Positions 8,592-17,410 of a DNA stretch of 64,000 nucleotides are shown here, in pieces; position 1 is the first letter of the stretch, and each line of letters opens with the position of its first letter. Origin of the DNA: Erysipelotrichaceae bacterium (lineage in GTDB: Bacteria > Bacillota_I > Bacilli_A > Erysipelotrichales > Erysipelotrichaceae). The DNA is taken from the NCBI GenBank assembly GCA_015058955.1, contig SVBJ01000003.1, positions 62,001-126,000 of the forward strand. Direction: 5' to 3'. A program made the position numbers and the translations under genes. Below the pieces are notes generated by a model. That model searched no databases. It was not told the origin of the DNA and worked only from the letters and a program-made list of their open reading frames with translations.

Positions 8592-8594
8592 ATG

Positions 8595-9482
8595 CTATAC
8601 CTTATGCTGTTCCTTCTTACCGAAAATACCGGTAGGCTTGATGATCAGGACAATGATGATTACCGAGAATGAAACGAAGTTCATGGCGGACATTGACCAG
8701 TATCCGGCAACAAAGCTTTCAATTACTGCCAGGATATAACCACCGACTACAGCACCTTTCAACACGCCGATACCACCCAGAACGGTAGCAGCAAATGCCT
8801 TATTACCAATTGCCGCACCGACTGAGATGGAAATACTGCTTAAATACATGCAGTAAGCAACACCGCTGACCGCAGCCAGTATGCTTCCTACTGCGAATGA
8901 TACACCTATCAGGGTATTAACAGGCATACCCATCAGATGGCAGGCATTCAGGTTCTGAGACAGAGCTCTTAAACCGCGGCCTACTCTGTTATGCTGGGTA
9001 TACCAGTTCATGACAAACAGGATCACCAGTGTAACAACGATGATGATTATCTGAATGGCACTTGTTCTGGCCCCGAATAAATCTATATACTTGCCGGCTA
9101 ACAGTGTCGGGAATGATTTGATCTCACTTCCGAATGTTCCCTGGCATATCTGTTCAAGTATGGTCTTTACACCGATTGAAGAAATCAGTGCATAGGTATT
9201 GGAGTCGCCTTTTTCACGGATCGGTCTGATGGCGACTAATTCAATGATGTAACCCAGAGCGCCGGCAGCGATCAGGGTCAGAATGAAAGTAAGGGCAATC
9301 TGCCCTGCTGTTATTGAACTGTAAAGGGCATAGAAAATAACAGCACTTGTTAAGAATACGGCAGCATTGGACATGTTGATGAGCTGCAGTATTGAATAAA
9401 TCAATGAATATCCTATGGCTGTCAGAGCATATATTGATCCCAATGATATGCCGTTGACGAGAATCTGCAGAAACTTGGCCAT
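8595..9482 (-). CDS. livH: Branched-chain amino-acid-type ABC transporter permease LivH
   Basis: 295 residues with about 8 membrane spans. The opening segment N-G-I-S-L-G-S-I-Y-A-L-T-A-I-G-Y and the coupling-loop motif G-R-G-L-R-A-L-S-Q-N mark it as LivH. An AGAAGAAAGGAG ribosome site precedes ATG 9482. A perfect stem-loop (9503-9540) lies between this gene and the upstream binding-protein gene and probably lowers its expression relative to the binding protein. Confidence 0.9.
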   Translation of the reverse strand: MAKFLQILVNGISLGSIYALTAIGYSLIYSILQLINMSNAAVFLTSAVIFYALYSSITAGQIALTFILTLIAAGALGYIIELVAIRPIREKGDSNTYALISSIGVKTILEQICQGTFGSEIKSFPTLLAGKYIDLFGARTSAIQIIIIVVTLVILFVMNWYTQHNRVGRGLRALSQNLNACHLMGMPVNTLIGVSFAVGSILAAVSGVAYCMYLSSISISVGAAIGNKAFAATVLGGIGVLKGAVVGGYILAVIESFVAGYWSMSAMNFVSFSVIIIVLIIKPTGIFGKKEQHKV

Positions 9483-9502
9483 ATAATTCTCCTTTCTTCT
9501 AA

Positions 9503-9540
9503 AATAGACTTCACTTCATTCAGCTGAAGTGAAGTCTATT
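9503..9540 (-). promoter_or_regulatory. Intercistronic 16-bp perfect stem-loop between livK and livH
   Basis: AATAGACTTCACTTCA is followed after 6 bases by its exact reverse complement. On the transcribed (minus) strand the hairpin is followed by TATTTTAG, a weak U-tract. Hairpins after the solute-binding-protein gene are well known in ABC operons, where they stabilise the upstream mRNA or partly terminate, giving excess binding protein. That role is inferred here from position and structure. Confidence 0.8.
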
Positions 9541-9561
9541 AAGCTTATTGTTTAAAAACTG

Positions 9562-10809
9562 TTATTTTAAGCCTGCTACAGCGTCGACATCAAATGTGTT
9601 CAGCAGATCTTCGTAGTTGATCCACTTTAACTTGCCGTCTTCGCCTCTGACGATCTGTGACAGATACTGAACCTGTAAGATCTTACGTCCGGAAGCGAAT
9701 GTTAACTTACCCTGAACGCCTGGGAAGTCAGTTAATGTAGCTAACTTGTCTCTGAAAGCCTGACGGGTTGTACCGGTCTTCATGGTTTCCTTGATAGCCC
9801 AGATAACTGTCATCATGCAGTTGTAACCCTGGTCAGCATACTTCTGAGTTGTATTGTTATCTTCAGCAAACTTGGCAGGATACATTTCCTTGTATAAAGC
9901 TTCATATTCCAGATATACAGGATCTGTTAAGTCCTTTGTCTTGGCATAGATACCGTATAAGCCTTCGCCTAAGTCACCTAAGTTCTGTAAGACGTTAGAT
10001 GTACGGGACTTTGAAGATACCTGCCATGCGCAGTCTAAGCCGACTGTTTCAGCCTGCTGTCTGATTAAGACGATGTCGTTCTCAGCGCAGAAGCACATAA
10101 CTAACTGAGGATTGGTTTCCTTGATCTTGGTTAAGATTGAAGTGAAGTCCTGCTGGCCATCATCATACTTTTCGCTTGCCAGTAACTGAACGCCTAACTT
10201 TTCAGCAGTTGCAGTGTAGAACTTGCATGTTTCCAGACCCCATGAGTCATTTGAATAGATCAGAGCGATCTTGTCAAAGCCTAAGTGCTTGATATCATAT
10301 GCAGCAACACGGGCAGCAGCTGTATCCTGAGTCATTGACAGAGAGAAGCCCCAGTCACCGCTTGTTGCCAGATAGTCTGACTTTGAGCAGGTTAAGGCAT
10401 ACTGTACCATTTCTGCTTCCTTGTAGATTGTGGCGCATGGATAAGAAACGCCTGAAGCGAATGAACCAACTTCCAGCAGATAGTATGGTTCAGTGCTGGT
10501 GGTAACCTTAGTTGCAATTGTTGCACCTTCAGTAGCATCGTTCTTGTCATCATAGTAATCGCAGATGATCTTGCCGGTGCCGTCGCCGTTTAACCAGCCT
10601 TCGTTTTCCAGTTTCTTTAATGCAACCTTGATACCCATGTCGATGTATTCGGCATAGGAAGCATTTGTACCAGTATATGGTAAGCTTACTGCAATATGGA
10701 AGTCGCCGTTTGCATCTGCAGCTGATTCAACTTTGTCTTCAGGCTTTGAACAGCCAACTGTTGTGATCAGCATTAAGATGACCAATAATAAACTAATTAA
10801 CTTTTTCAT
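9562..10809 (-). CDS. livK: Liv-type ABC transporter substrate-binding lipoprotein
   Basis: 415 residues from ATG 10809, supported by AAGGAGGAACT and by the lipoprotein signal that then starts the protein: M-K-K, a hydrophobic core, and the lipobox T-V-G-C at 16-19. The mature protein is a periplasmic-binding-protein type 1 fold (Peripla_BP_6): I-A-V-S-L-P-Y-T-G-T opening, and an E-V-G-S-F-A-S-G-V-S-Y-P segment lining the cleft. It would be anchored outside the membrane and deliver ligand to LivHM. Codon use is highly biased, consistent with high expression. A serine/threonine-rich hinge is normal for the family. The ligand cannot be read from the sequence. Confidence 0.9.
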   Translation of the reverse strand: MKKLISLLLVILMLITTVGCSKPEDKVESAADANGDFHIAVSLPYTGTNASYAEYIDMGIKVALKKLENEGWLNGDGTGKIICDYYDDKNDATEGATIATKVTTSTEPYYLLEVGSFASGVSYPCATIYKEAEMVQYALTCSKSDYLATSGDWGFSLSMTQDTAAARVAAYDIKHLGFDKIALIYSNDSWGLETCKFYTATAEKLGVQLLASEKYDDGQQDFTSILTKIKETNPQLVMCFCAENDIVLIRQQAETVGLDCAWQVSSKSRTSNVLQNLGDLGEGLYGIYAKTKDLTDPVYLEYEALYKEMYPAKFAEDNNTTQKYADQGYNCMMTVIWAIKETMKTGTTRQAFRDKLATLTDFPGVQGKLTFASGRKILQVQYLSQIVRGEDGKLKWINYEDLLNTFDVDAVAGLK

Positions 10810-10852
10810 AGTTCCTCCTTCTTTTATTACTGTGGTTTGCCCACTAACGACC

Positions 10853-11362
10853 TTATTTACGTGTCTTGTATCTGAGGGTGCAGCACTTGCATCCTTCAGC
10901 CAGTGTTCCTTCGAGTTCGAAATCCAGACCTGCGCCTTCGGCAATGCCGCGGTCGCCTTCCATGGCGATGTCGCACAGCTTGGCACAGTCTTCATCGCTT
11001 AAGCCCATCTTCTGCCAGGCTGCCAGCAATGCGCAGTAGTGAAGTGTAACCACTGCTTCGTCCTCTGTATCATAATCCAGGCTCTTTTCGAATGTTTCAC
11101 TGAGAGCCTTTTCGGTAAAGTAATGTGCATAACCGCTGGCGGTTACCTTTTCGTTATTGAAATACTTGGCCTTTTCTCCCTGACCTCCTTCAACGCCGAT
11201 CTTATGAATTGCCTTGCGCATGATCGGTTCCAGATCAATGCCTTCTTCTCTGGCGGCAACATAAAAACCTGCGGCCCACTTGCCACGCTGTTCAATGGCT
11301 GCTCTTCTGACATTAACTCCATAATTATCAGTAACAGACGGCTTATTTGTTATTTTGCTCAT
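10853..11362 (-). CDS. L-2-amino-thiazoline-4-carboxylic acid hydrolase-like protein
   Basis: 169 residues. The C-terminal half has the pattern of the ATC hydrolase family: H-Y-C-A-L-L-A-A-W-x-x-x-G, then a C-D-I-A-M-E-G-D segment, and an ending E-G-T-L-A-E-G-C-K-C-C. The founding Pseudomonas enzyme (AtcB) opens the thiazoline ring of ATC to N-carbamoyl-cysteine on the way to L-cysteine; many homologues have unknown substrates. It is the first gene of the Liv operon, 43 bases ahead of the binding protein, and the operon also encodes a cysteine desulfidase-like enzyme, which fits a route ending in cysteine breakdown. GGGGA upstream of ATG 11362 is the ribosome site. Family assignment is by motif memory only. 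Confidence 0.6.
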   Translation of the reverse strand: MSKITNKPSVTDNYGVNVRRAAIEQRGKWAAGFYVAAREEGIDLEPIMRKAIHKIGVEGGQGEKAKYFNNEKVTASGYAHYFTEKALSETFEKSLDYDTEDEAVVTLHYCALLAAWQKMGLSDEDCAKLCDIAMEGDRGIAEGAGLDFELEGTLAEGCKCCTLRYKTRK

Positions 11363-11397
11363 TATAAATATCCCCTAACTGTTTTTAATCTATTTTT

Positions 11398-11403
11398 ATT
11401 ATA
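11398..11403 (-). promoter_or_regulatory. Putative -10 box for the thiazoline-hydrolase/Liv operon
   Basis: TATAAT on the minus strand at 11403-11398, about 35 bases upstream of ATG 11362. The -35 region is poor (TTAGCG), which would suit activation by the adjacent AraC-type response regulator. That regulatory link is an inference. Confidence 0.45.
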
Positions 11404-11469
11404 ATATGAGACAAAATACCCGCTAAATAATAAAAATCTATGCTTTCTTTCACTTTTTTACGAAATGAA

Positions 11470-11492
11470 AGGATCGGTTTATTACCGATCCT
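11470..11492 (-). terminator. Hairpin overlapping the stop codon of the response-regulator gene
   Basis: 9-bp perfect stem AGGATCGGT/ACCGATCCT with a TTATT loop. It includes the last codons and stop of the yesN-like gene. The downstream U-run is weak, so termination may be partial, allowing read-through into the Liv operon. Confidence 0.5.
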
Positions 11493-12534
11493 CGTTTTCA
11501 TTTTCGAAGTCAGATTCCATTATCTCCCTGCGGTACTGCAGTGGTGTCTTTCCCTCGTAATCTCTGAACAGCTTATTGAAATAACTGACATCGGCAATGC
11601 CGACTCTTTCAGCTATTTCATATACCTTCAGACTGACATTCTTCAGCATTTCCCTGGCTTTATCGATTCTTAAATTATTCAGATAAACCGAGAAACTCTG
11701 GTTCATGTCGCGGGAGAATCTTCCGGAAAGATAGCTTGGTGTTACATCAAGCTTATTGGCACAGTAATTCAGGTTGAGATCTGCATTGTCATATTCTCTC
11801 TGCATAATGCGCAGGCACGATTTTACAAGTACAGTAACATTATCATTAAGGACAAAACGGTCACAGCATCCTCTCAGATAGCGGGAGATCACTTCCTGTA
11901 GTTCCTCTTTTCCCTTGGCTTCAAACACCTTATTCATTGTCCGTCGGGAATCAAATGATCTGGTCTTATTATCAGCGAATACTGCATTGTGCACATACAT
12001 GATCCAGCCATAGCACTGATTCTTCATTTCCTGCAGTGACACATCCTGGCTGAAAAACTCACCGAGATACTTTTCAATTGACGGAAAGTCATTATTGAAT
12101 ATGTTGCTGACAAGCAGAGCCATGCCTGATTCATCGTTGTGTTCAACGGCGTATTTCTTATGGAATCCCGAAGCACCCTGTAAGGCGGCAAAGAATTCCT
12201 CATTGCGGAAAGGCTTAAACAGATAGTCATATACCAGCGGACATCTGATGGCTGCCCTCAGATAATCCCTGTCGTCGTAAGCAGAGATGACAATGATGCT
12301 GACGCCCAGATTCTGCCGTACGCACTGTTCAATCATGGTCAGGCCATCCATGACCGGCATCTTTATGTCGGTTATGACCAGTTCAGGGCTCTTTTCCCTG
12401 ATCAGTTCCAGACATTCCCGGCCATTGGATGCTTTCCCCACGACCTTAAAGCCTTCTGTTTTATCAATGAGATTGCTGATGCCATTGAGAGCCAGTATCT
12501 CATCATCAGCTACCACAACTTTAATGTCGCTCAT
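11482..12534 (-). CDS. YesN-type response regulator (receiver plus AraC HTH)
   Basis: 350 residues. The N-terminal receiver domain shows the acidic D-D-E at 10-12, phospho-acceptor Asp56 in V-I-T-D-I-K-M-P-V-M-D-G, and Lys107 in the F-K-P-F loop. Residues about 250-345 form an AraC-type double helix-turn-helix ending in the usual Y-F-N-K-L-F-R-D-Y-E-G-K-T-P-L-Q-Y-R pattern. The gene follows its histidine kinase by one base and points toward the Liv operon, whose expression it probably controls. Such YesMN pairs usually respond to extracellular nutrients sensed by the kinase's outer domain. Confidence 0.9.
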   Translation of the reverse strand: MSDIKVVVADDEILALNGISNLIDKTEGFKVVGKASNGRECLELIREKSPELVITDIKMPVMDGLTMIEQCVRQNLGVSIIVISAYDDRDYLRAAIRCPLVYDYLFKPFRNEEFFAALQGASGFHKKYAVEHNDESGMALLVSNIFNNDFPSIEKYLGEFFSQDVSLQEMKNQCYGWIMYVHNAVFADNKTRSFDSRRTMNKVFEAKGKEELQEVISRYLRGCCDRFVLNDNVTVLVKSCLRIMQREYDNADLNLNYCANKLDVTPSYLSGRFSRDMNQSFSVYLNNLRIDKAREMLKNVSLKVYEIAERVGIADVSYFNKLFRDYEGKTPLQYRREIMESDFENENEDR

Positions 12535-12535
12535 T

Positions 12536-14215
12536 TTAAACCTCCATCTTCAGTTTATCCATCGGCAGTCTCATGCTGACAATGGTCATTCCCTCTACCA
12601 GACTGTATTCCAGATGACAGTCAGGTCCATAGTACATCATCAGTCGGTCATTGACATTCCTGATACCATAGTGCTTCTGTGACAGTTCCGGATCATTGTT
12701 AAGAAGTCTGTTTACCTTTTCCAGTTCAACTTCTGTACCGGTATTGGCTACTTCCAGTACCAGATGATCCCCTTCAATGCGGCTGGATATGATGATCCTG
12801 CCCTTTTCCTGTGATTCCACAAATCCATGCATCAGAGCATTCTCAGCCAGTGGCTGCAGAATCTGCTTGGTCACGATCAGTTCCAGCGTATTTTCATCAA
12901 TGTCGAATTCCGCTTCATAACGGTCCGGATAGCGGAATGACATGATTTCCAGATAGTTTCTGACATGTTCAATTTCCAGTCTTAACGGAAGCGTTGACTT
13001 ACCATTATTCAGGCTTATTCGATAAAGGCCCACCAGAGCAATGACTACCTTCTGAATGTCATCATCCTGATTATTGGCGGCCATCCATGAAATGGTGTTG
13101 AGGGTATTGTAAAGGAAGTGCGGATTGATTTCCGCCTGCAGCAGTCTGAATTCATTCTCTGCATCCTTACGGGAGAACTCTTCAGCTTCCGACATTGACA
13201 GATTGACCTGGTCTATCAGCTGGTTATAGCTGTCATACAGTTCCCTTATCTCACTGGTAATGCCTTCCGGCGGATCAATGTGATCAAATTTCTTCTGTAT
13301 TCTGATGTTGTGCATTTCACCTGACAGCTGTTTTATCGGCTCGGTAATACGGTTGGTGATCACAAAGGTAAATATGATGCCGATGGCTTCCAGTATCACG
13401 GCTGCCAGAATGGTAAGTCTGATGAAATGTCTGGTATCCGCATACATGTCAGAACCGCTTACCACCGCTACCATCTTCCAGTCATTCTGACGGAAGGTAT
13501 TGCACACCAGCAGAGTATTCTGAACGATGGACGGTTCCTGAATGCTTAATTCACCGGTTTGATACTCCTGTAATTCCATCGTCCCTGTCTTATTTGACGG
13601 CAGCAGGTAATTGTTGCCCTCGTCCAGCAGACAGAGATAGTCATCCCTGCCGTTACCCTTGAATGAATATATTATTTCCGTAAAATCCGTCAGTGATATA
13701 TCTACAGAAGCAATACCAATGATCTCTTCAATGTTGTCCAGTGAATAAATGGCTCTGACTACTCTGACAACCCGGAGATTATCAGGTCTGAAATGCCATT
13801 GATATGAATAATCGAGTTTATAGTCATAAAGACCGTTTTCCTCAACCTGATATATTTCATTCTCCCGATCCCAGATATAGACATCCGTACCCTTTACCGG
13901 ATAAACTTCGATATTTTCCACAGCCATTATCTCTCTGAGGGCATTAAGTTCCCTTCTCAGGGCTTCCTGTTCAGGAACGCCTGAATTCAGCAGGTTCTGC
14001 AGCGTACGGTTGGCACAGACAATCAGCAGCTTATCCTCTCCACCGGCAAGCACATTATTCAGTGATTCCTGGGCAGCAGTGATCATGTTGTTATACTGCA
14101 GAGTATTCTCACGGTAAAGAAGACTCCTTAAAGCCCTGGTTTCAAAGAAAGTAGCCAGGCCCAGAGTCAGAGTAAGAATAATGATGTTAACGATTATCAG
14201 CCTTCTGCGTATCAT
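12536..14215 (-). CDS. YesM-type sensor histidine kinase
   Basis: 559 residues: a membrane span at about 6-24, an extracellular Cache-like sensor domain to about 265, a second span at 267-287, a HAMP linker, then the His_kinase domain with phospho-acceptor His366 in N-P-H-F-L-Y-N-T and a HATPase_c domain with N-A-L-M-H-G (N box) and G-I-R-N-V-N-D-R (G box). This is the LytS/YesM layout. The start codon at 14215 has no ribosome site; an extended -10 box ends 6 bases before it, so the mRNA is likely leaderless. It is cotranscribed with the response regulator. Confidence 0.9.
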   Translation of the reverse strand: MIRRRLIIVNIIILTLTLGLATFFETRALRSLLYRENTLQYNNMITAAQESLNNVLAGGEDKLLIVCANRTLQNLLNSGVPEQEALRRELNALREIMAVENIEVYPVKGTDVYIWDRENEIYQVEENGLYDYKLDYSYQWHFRPDNLRVVRVVRAIYSLDNIEEIIGIASVDISLTDFTEIIYSFKGNGRDDYLCLLDEGNNYLLPSNKTGTMELQEYQTGELSIQEPSIVQNTLLVCNTFRQNDWKMVAVVSGSDMYADTRHFIRLTILAAVILEAIGIIFTFVITNRITEPIKQLSGEMHNIRIQKKFDHIDPPEGITSEIRELYDSYNQLIDQVNLSMSEAEEFSRKDAENEFRLLQAEINPHFLYNTLNTISWMAANNQDDDIQKVVIALVGLYRISLNNGKSTLPLRLEIEHVRNYLEIMSFRYPDRYEAEFDIDENTLELIVTKQILQPLAENALMHGFVESQEKGRIIISSRIEGDHLVLEVANTGTEVELEKVNRLLNNDPELSQKHYGIRNVNDRLMMYYGPDCHLEYSLVEGMTIVSMRLPMDKLKMEV

Positions 14216-14221
14216 GTACTT

Positions 14222-14230
14222 ATTTTAACA
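14222..14230 (-). promoter_or_regulatory. Extended -10 promoter giving a likely leaderless yesM mRNA
   Basis: Minus strand TGTTAAAAT (14230-14222) is followed by AAGTAC and then ATG at 14215. Transcription normally begins about 7 bases after the -10 box, that is at the start codon itself. Confidence 0.6.
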
Positions 14231-14261
14231 GTTTTCAGCAAATAGTTCATTCCAATGTACA

Positions 14262-14283
14262 TAAAAAGCCATCAGTGATGGCT
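14262..14283 (-). terminator. Terminator after the FAD dehydrogenase gene
   Basis: AGCCATC/GATGGCT 7-bp stem with a 3-base loop and a TTTTTAT tail on the minus strand, just past the stop at 14291. Confidence 0.75.
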
Positions 14284-14290
14284 TGAGTGT

Positions 14291-15682
14291 TTATTTGTTG
14301 ATTCTGTCAGCTATGACACGGGCAACCTTGACGCCGCTGGCACCGGCCTGAGCCAGTCCTCTGGTAATTCCTGCCCCATCGCCAATTGCGAAGAAGTTAT
14401 CAACTGCAGTTTCCAGGTTTTCATTTAACTGAATGCGGCTGGAATAGAACTTGACCTCAGCACCGTATAACAGAGTATCGTAGTTGGCAGTTCCCGGTGC
14501 GATCTTATCCAGAGCCTGAATCATCTCGATGATGTCATCAAGCTGTCTTTTTGGCAGAGCCAGGGACAGATCACCAGGAGTAGCAGCCGTAAGTGTCGGC
14601 TTTACCGTTGACTTGGCCAGACGGTGTTCAGTAGTTCTGGTACCTCTCATTAAGTCACCGTATCTTTGTACAAGAACTCCCCCGCCCAGCATGTTGCTGA
14701 GGGAAGCAATGTGCTTGCCGTAACGGTAAGGTTCATTGAACGGTTCCGTGAATCTGCTGGATACCAGCAGAGCGAAGTTGGTATTTTCACTTCTCAGTTT
14801 TTCATCGGAATAGCTGTGTCCGTTAACGGTCTGAATGCCGTCAACGTTTTCAGCTACGACATAACCGTAAGGATTCATGCAGAAGGTTCTGACTCTGTCA
14901 CCGTACTGCTTGGTGCGGTAAACCAGCTTGCTTTCATAGACTACGTCAGTGATGTGCTGGAAGATTACTGCCGGCAGTTCAACTCTGACACCGATGTCGA
15001 CCTGGTTGTTTGTCAGCTTTAATCCCATTCCGCGGCACTGGTCAGCGAACCATTCCGCACCGCTTCTGCCAGGGGCTGCAACCATGTAGTCACCGCTGTA
15101 TTCATCACCGTTCTTCAAGACGGCTACGAGTTCATCTTCTTTCTTGATTTCCACAACCTCACTGTTGAACATGAGGTCTACTCTTTCATTAAGATATTCA
15201 TAGATGTTGGTGAGGATCCTGAGGTTGTTCTCAGTTCCCAGATGCTTGCATGATGCCTGCAGCAGATGCAGGTCTACCTGCAGGGCTTTCTTGCCGAGTT
15301 CCATGGCTTCCTTGGATGCGGTGGAATATCTCTCTTCCGTAGCCCCGAACTTTACATTAATGCCATCAACATGTTCGATCAGATCCATTACTTCCTTACC
15401 CGGCATGAAGTCAGTAAGCCAGCCGCCAAAGTCAGTCGTGAAATTGAACTTGCCGTCAGAGAAAGCTCCGGCTCCGCCAAATCCGTTCATGATGGCACAG
15501 GTTGGGCAGTTGATGCATTCCTTGACCTTGCCGGCCACGATCGGGCAGCTGCGGTGCTTGATGTCCTTGCCCTTTTCCAGGATGGCAATTTTGATTCCCG
15601 GACTCAGCTGCAGCAGTTCATAAGCGGCATATAAGCCTGCTTCACCGCAGCCGATAATAACAGTATCGTAGTGTTTGCGCAT
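14291..15682 (-). CDS. FAD-dependent dehydrogenase (COG2509-like)
   Basis: 463 residues. The N-terminal dinucleotide-binding motif is I-I-G-C-G-E-A-G-L (about 9-17), and the C-terminal FAD-closing motif is F-F-A-I-G-D-G-A-G (near 435). A cysteine cluster C-P-I-V...C-I-N-C-P-T-C at about 47-62 precedes F-G-G-A-G-A-F-S-D-G-K, the marker of the uncharacterised COG2509 dehydrogenase group. No membrane segment or signal is present. It follows an LCP-family gene by 2 bases, so the two share a transcript, but no functional link is obvious. Substrate unknown; the cysteines could bind a metal or be redox active. Confidence 0.75.
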   Translation of the reverse strand: MRKHYDTVIIGCGEAGLYAAYELLQLSPGIKIAILEKGKDIKHRSCPIVAGKVKECINCPTCAIMNGFGGAGAFSDGKFNFTTDFGGWLTDFMPGKEVMDLIEHVDGINVKFGATEERYSTASKEAMELGKKALQVDLHLLQASCKHLGTENNLRILTNIYEYLNERVDLMFNSEVVEIKKEDELVAVLKNGDEYSGDYMVAAPGRSGAEWFADQCRGMGLKLTNNQVDIGVRVELPAVIFQHITDVVYESKLVYRTKQYGDRVRTFCMNPYGYVVAENVDGIQTVNGHSYSDEKLRSENTNFALLVSSRFTEPFNEPYRYGKHIASLSNMLGGGVLVQRYGDLMRGTRTTEHRLAKSTVKPTLTAATPGDLSLALPKRQLDDIIEMIQALDKIAPGTANYDTLLYGAEVKFYSSRIQLNENLETAVDNFFAIGDGAGITRGLAQAGASGVKVARVIADRINK

Positions 15683-15684
15683 AA

Positions 15685-17265
15685 TCAGTTACCTATAGAA
15701 ATCCTTTCTCCATTAAGCATTGCGTTTATATAATATGTAGCCTTGTTGACACTTTCCTGATCCAGTATCAGCATCGACAGTTCTTCACCGACTTCCATAC
15801 TGTAGGCAAAGTCGCTTTCACCCTTGATGCTGACGGTCATGATCTCCCAGTTAGGACTCTTATCCAGCTGGAATCTGCCCAACTCGATTATCTGCTTGGT
15901 TTCCATGTTAGTCAGGAAGGTATTGCTTAAGGCATTAAGCAGTTTTTCAAAATTCATGATGACTTCCGGTGATGCTGCTTTCTTGACCAGTGCCTTGATG
16001 ACAATGGTCTGATGCAGGTTACGTCCCAGATCTCCATCAGGAAGTGACTTTCTTTCTCTGACATAGCCAAGAGCCTCAGCTCCTGTCAGATGGATCTGTC
16101 CTTCCTTGAAAGTAGTCAGACGGCTTCTTTCCTCTTCGTTTTCCTCATCATACCAGGCAACGGCACCAGTAGAGAATTCGTATGGGTTATCAATGTCAAG
16201 ACCGCCAATGGCATCTATGATCTTGACTACGGAAGAGAAGTTGACCTTGACAAAGTAGTTCATGTCAAAGTCCAGCAGATTTTCCAGAGTCTTGATCCAG
16301 CCCGGGATGCCGGTAAAGAAGGTAGCGTGAGTCAGCTTGTCCATTCTGGTATCTTCACCGTTTACCGCCACATAGGAGTCACGCGGAACGGATACCAGCA
16401 GTACCTGTGAGGTATTCGGATTGACCGTAACAATCATGTTGACGTCACTTCTGAATTCATCAGTCTTGGTCAGATCGTCCAGGAACCATTCATCATTGCC
16501 GACAATGCCAACCACAAACGGTGTGGTGGTAATTGACTTAACCTTATCCACTTCGGAAGGCAGCCGGACATTTCTGGTGCACTGGTATATTGACTTCGCC
16601 CTTGTAGCAAAATCCTTGTAATCATCAAAGTTATTGAGGATCGAAACGCTGGTGGCATTTAATACCACGGCATCTACCACCCCGTTGTAAAGCTTGTTAA
16701 CGGCATCAATGACACTGTGGCAGTCTCTGGTGGCTACCTGCTTGACGCTCATGCCCTGAGACAGTGAGTCAAAGATGTATTCAACTTCTTCATCTTCCAT
16801 GTTGCTCTGGAATCCCAGAGTTGACTGTTCCAGTCCCTTAAGATCCGTTACAGTGGAATCCCGCAGAACATAGACGTTATATACAACTTCCTTTTCCAGA
16901 GGGATCTGATTGAACATTCTTTCAATCTTGCTTCTGTAAGCAGGGATCTTAATTGATCCGATGATCATGCCAATGCTTAGCACCAGCGAAATCACAGTCT
17001 GAATGACTTTATTCTTATTGTTTACCTTGCGGGAGAAACCCAGGAAATATACGATCCGGTCAATGGCTCCCAGCACCAACATCAGAAGCAGAATGTATTT
17101 AAGAGGAAGAATGCCCAGAGCCAATACAACGACAAGGAATATCAGTGAGGCAGCTACCGTCAGTAATGCGGTAATTCTGGCTGCAGGAAAAATGATTTTC
17201 CTTCTTTTCCTGTACGCAATACGGCGTGCTTTCTCCTGTCTTGTTAACTGCGGTTTTTCTGACAT
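15685..17265 (-). CDS. LytR-CpsA-Psr (LCP) family cell-wall ligase
   Basis: 526 residues from ATG 17265, chosen for the GGAGGAATTGGCA ribosome site. There is a cationic N-terminus, two or three membrane spans at about 30-110, an accessory DNA-PPF-like outer region, and an LCP domain at about 245-450. Conserved residues are present: R-S-D, V-P-R-D, and R-E-R-K...G-D-L-G-R. LCP proteins move teichoic acid or capsule polymers from lipid carriers to peptidoglycan. The usual first G-S-D-S-R motif is altered to G-N-D-E-W. It heads a two-gene operon with a FAD dehydrogenase. Compare the more divergent LCP protein at 21160-22719. Confidence 0.88.
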   Translation of the reverse strand: MSEKPQLTRQEKARRIAYRKRRKIIFPAARITALLTVAASLIFLVVVLALGILPLKYILLLMLVLGAIDRIVYFLGFSRKVNNKNKVIQTVISLVLSIGMIIGSIKIPAYRSKIERMFNQIPLEKEVVYNVYVLRDSTVTDLKGLEQSTLGFQSNMEDEEVEYIFDSLSQGMSVKQVATRDCHSVIDAVNKLYNGVVDAVVLNATSVSILNNFDDYKDFATRAKSIYQCTRNVRLPSEVDKVKSITTTPFVVGIVGNDEWFLDDLTKTDEFRSDVNMIVTVNPNTSQVLLVSVPRDSYVAVNGEDTRMDKLTHATFFTGIPGWIKTLENLLDFDMNYFVKVNFSSVVKIIDAIGGLDIDNPYEFSTGAVAWYDEENEEERSRLTTFKEGQIHLTGAEALGYVRERKSLPDGDLGRNLHQTIVIKALVKKAASPEVIMNFEKLLNALSNTFLTNMETKQIIELGRFQLDKSPNWEIMTVSIKGESDFAYSMEVGEELSMLILDQESVNKATYYINAMLNGERISIGN

Positions 17266-17378
17266 TGCCAATTCCTCCAAAAAGCCTTACATTTTATTAT
17301 AACACAGGCTCTGTATAATTTTATCCCGTCTTCCTTCACATGCTGATAAATCTTTTTTACAAATGAATCTTATGAAAA

Positions 17379-17387
17379 TGTTAAAAT
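17379..17387 (+). promoter_or_regulatory. Putative extended -10 promoter for the Old Yellow Enzyme gene
   Basis: TGTTAAAAT at 17379-17387, followed by AAAGGAG at 17394-17400 and ATG at 17411. A TATAAT at 17387-17392 overlaps it but would leave the ribosome site at or ahead of the transcript start. Confidence 0.4.
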
Positions 17388-17410
17388 ATAATAAAAGGAG
17401 TTATACCAAT

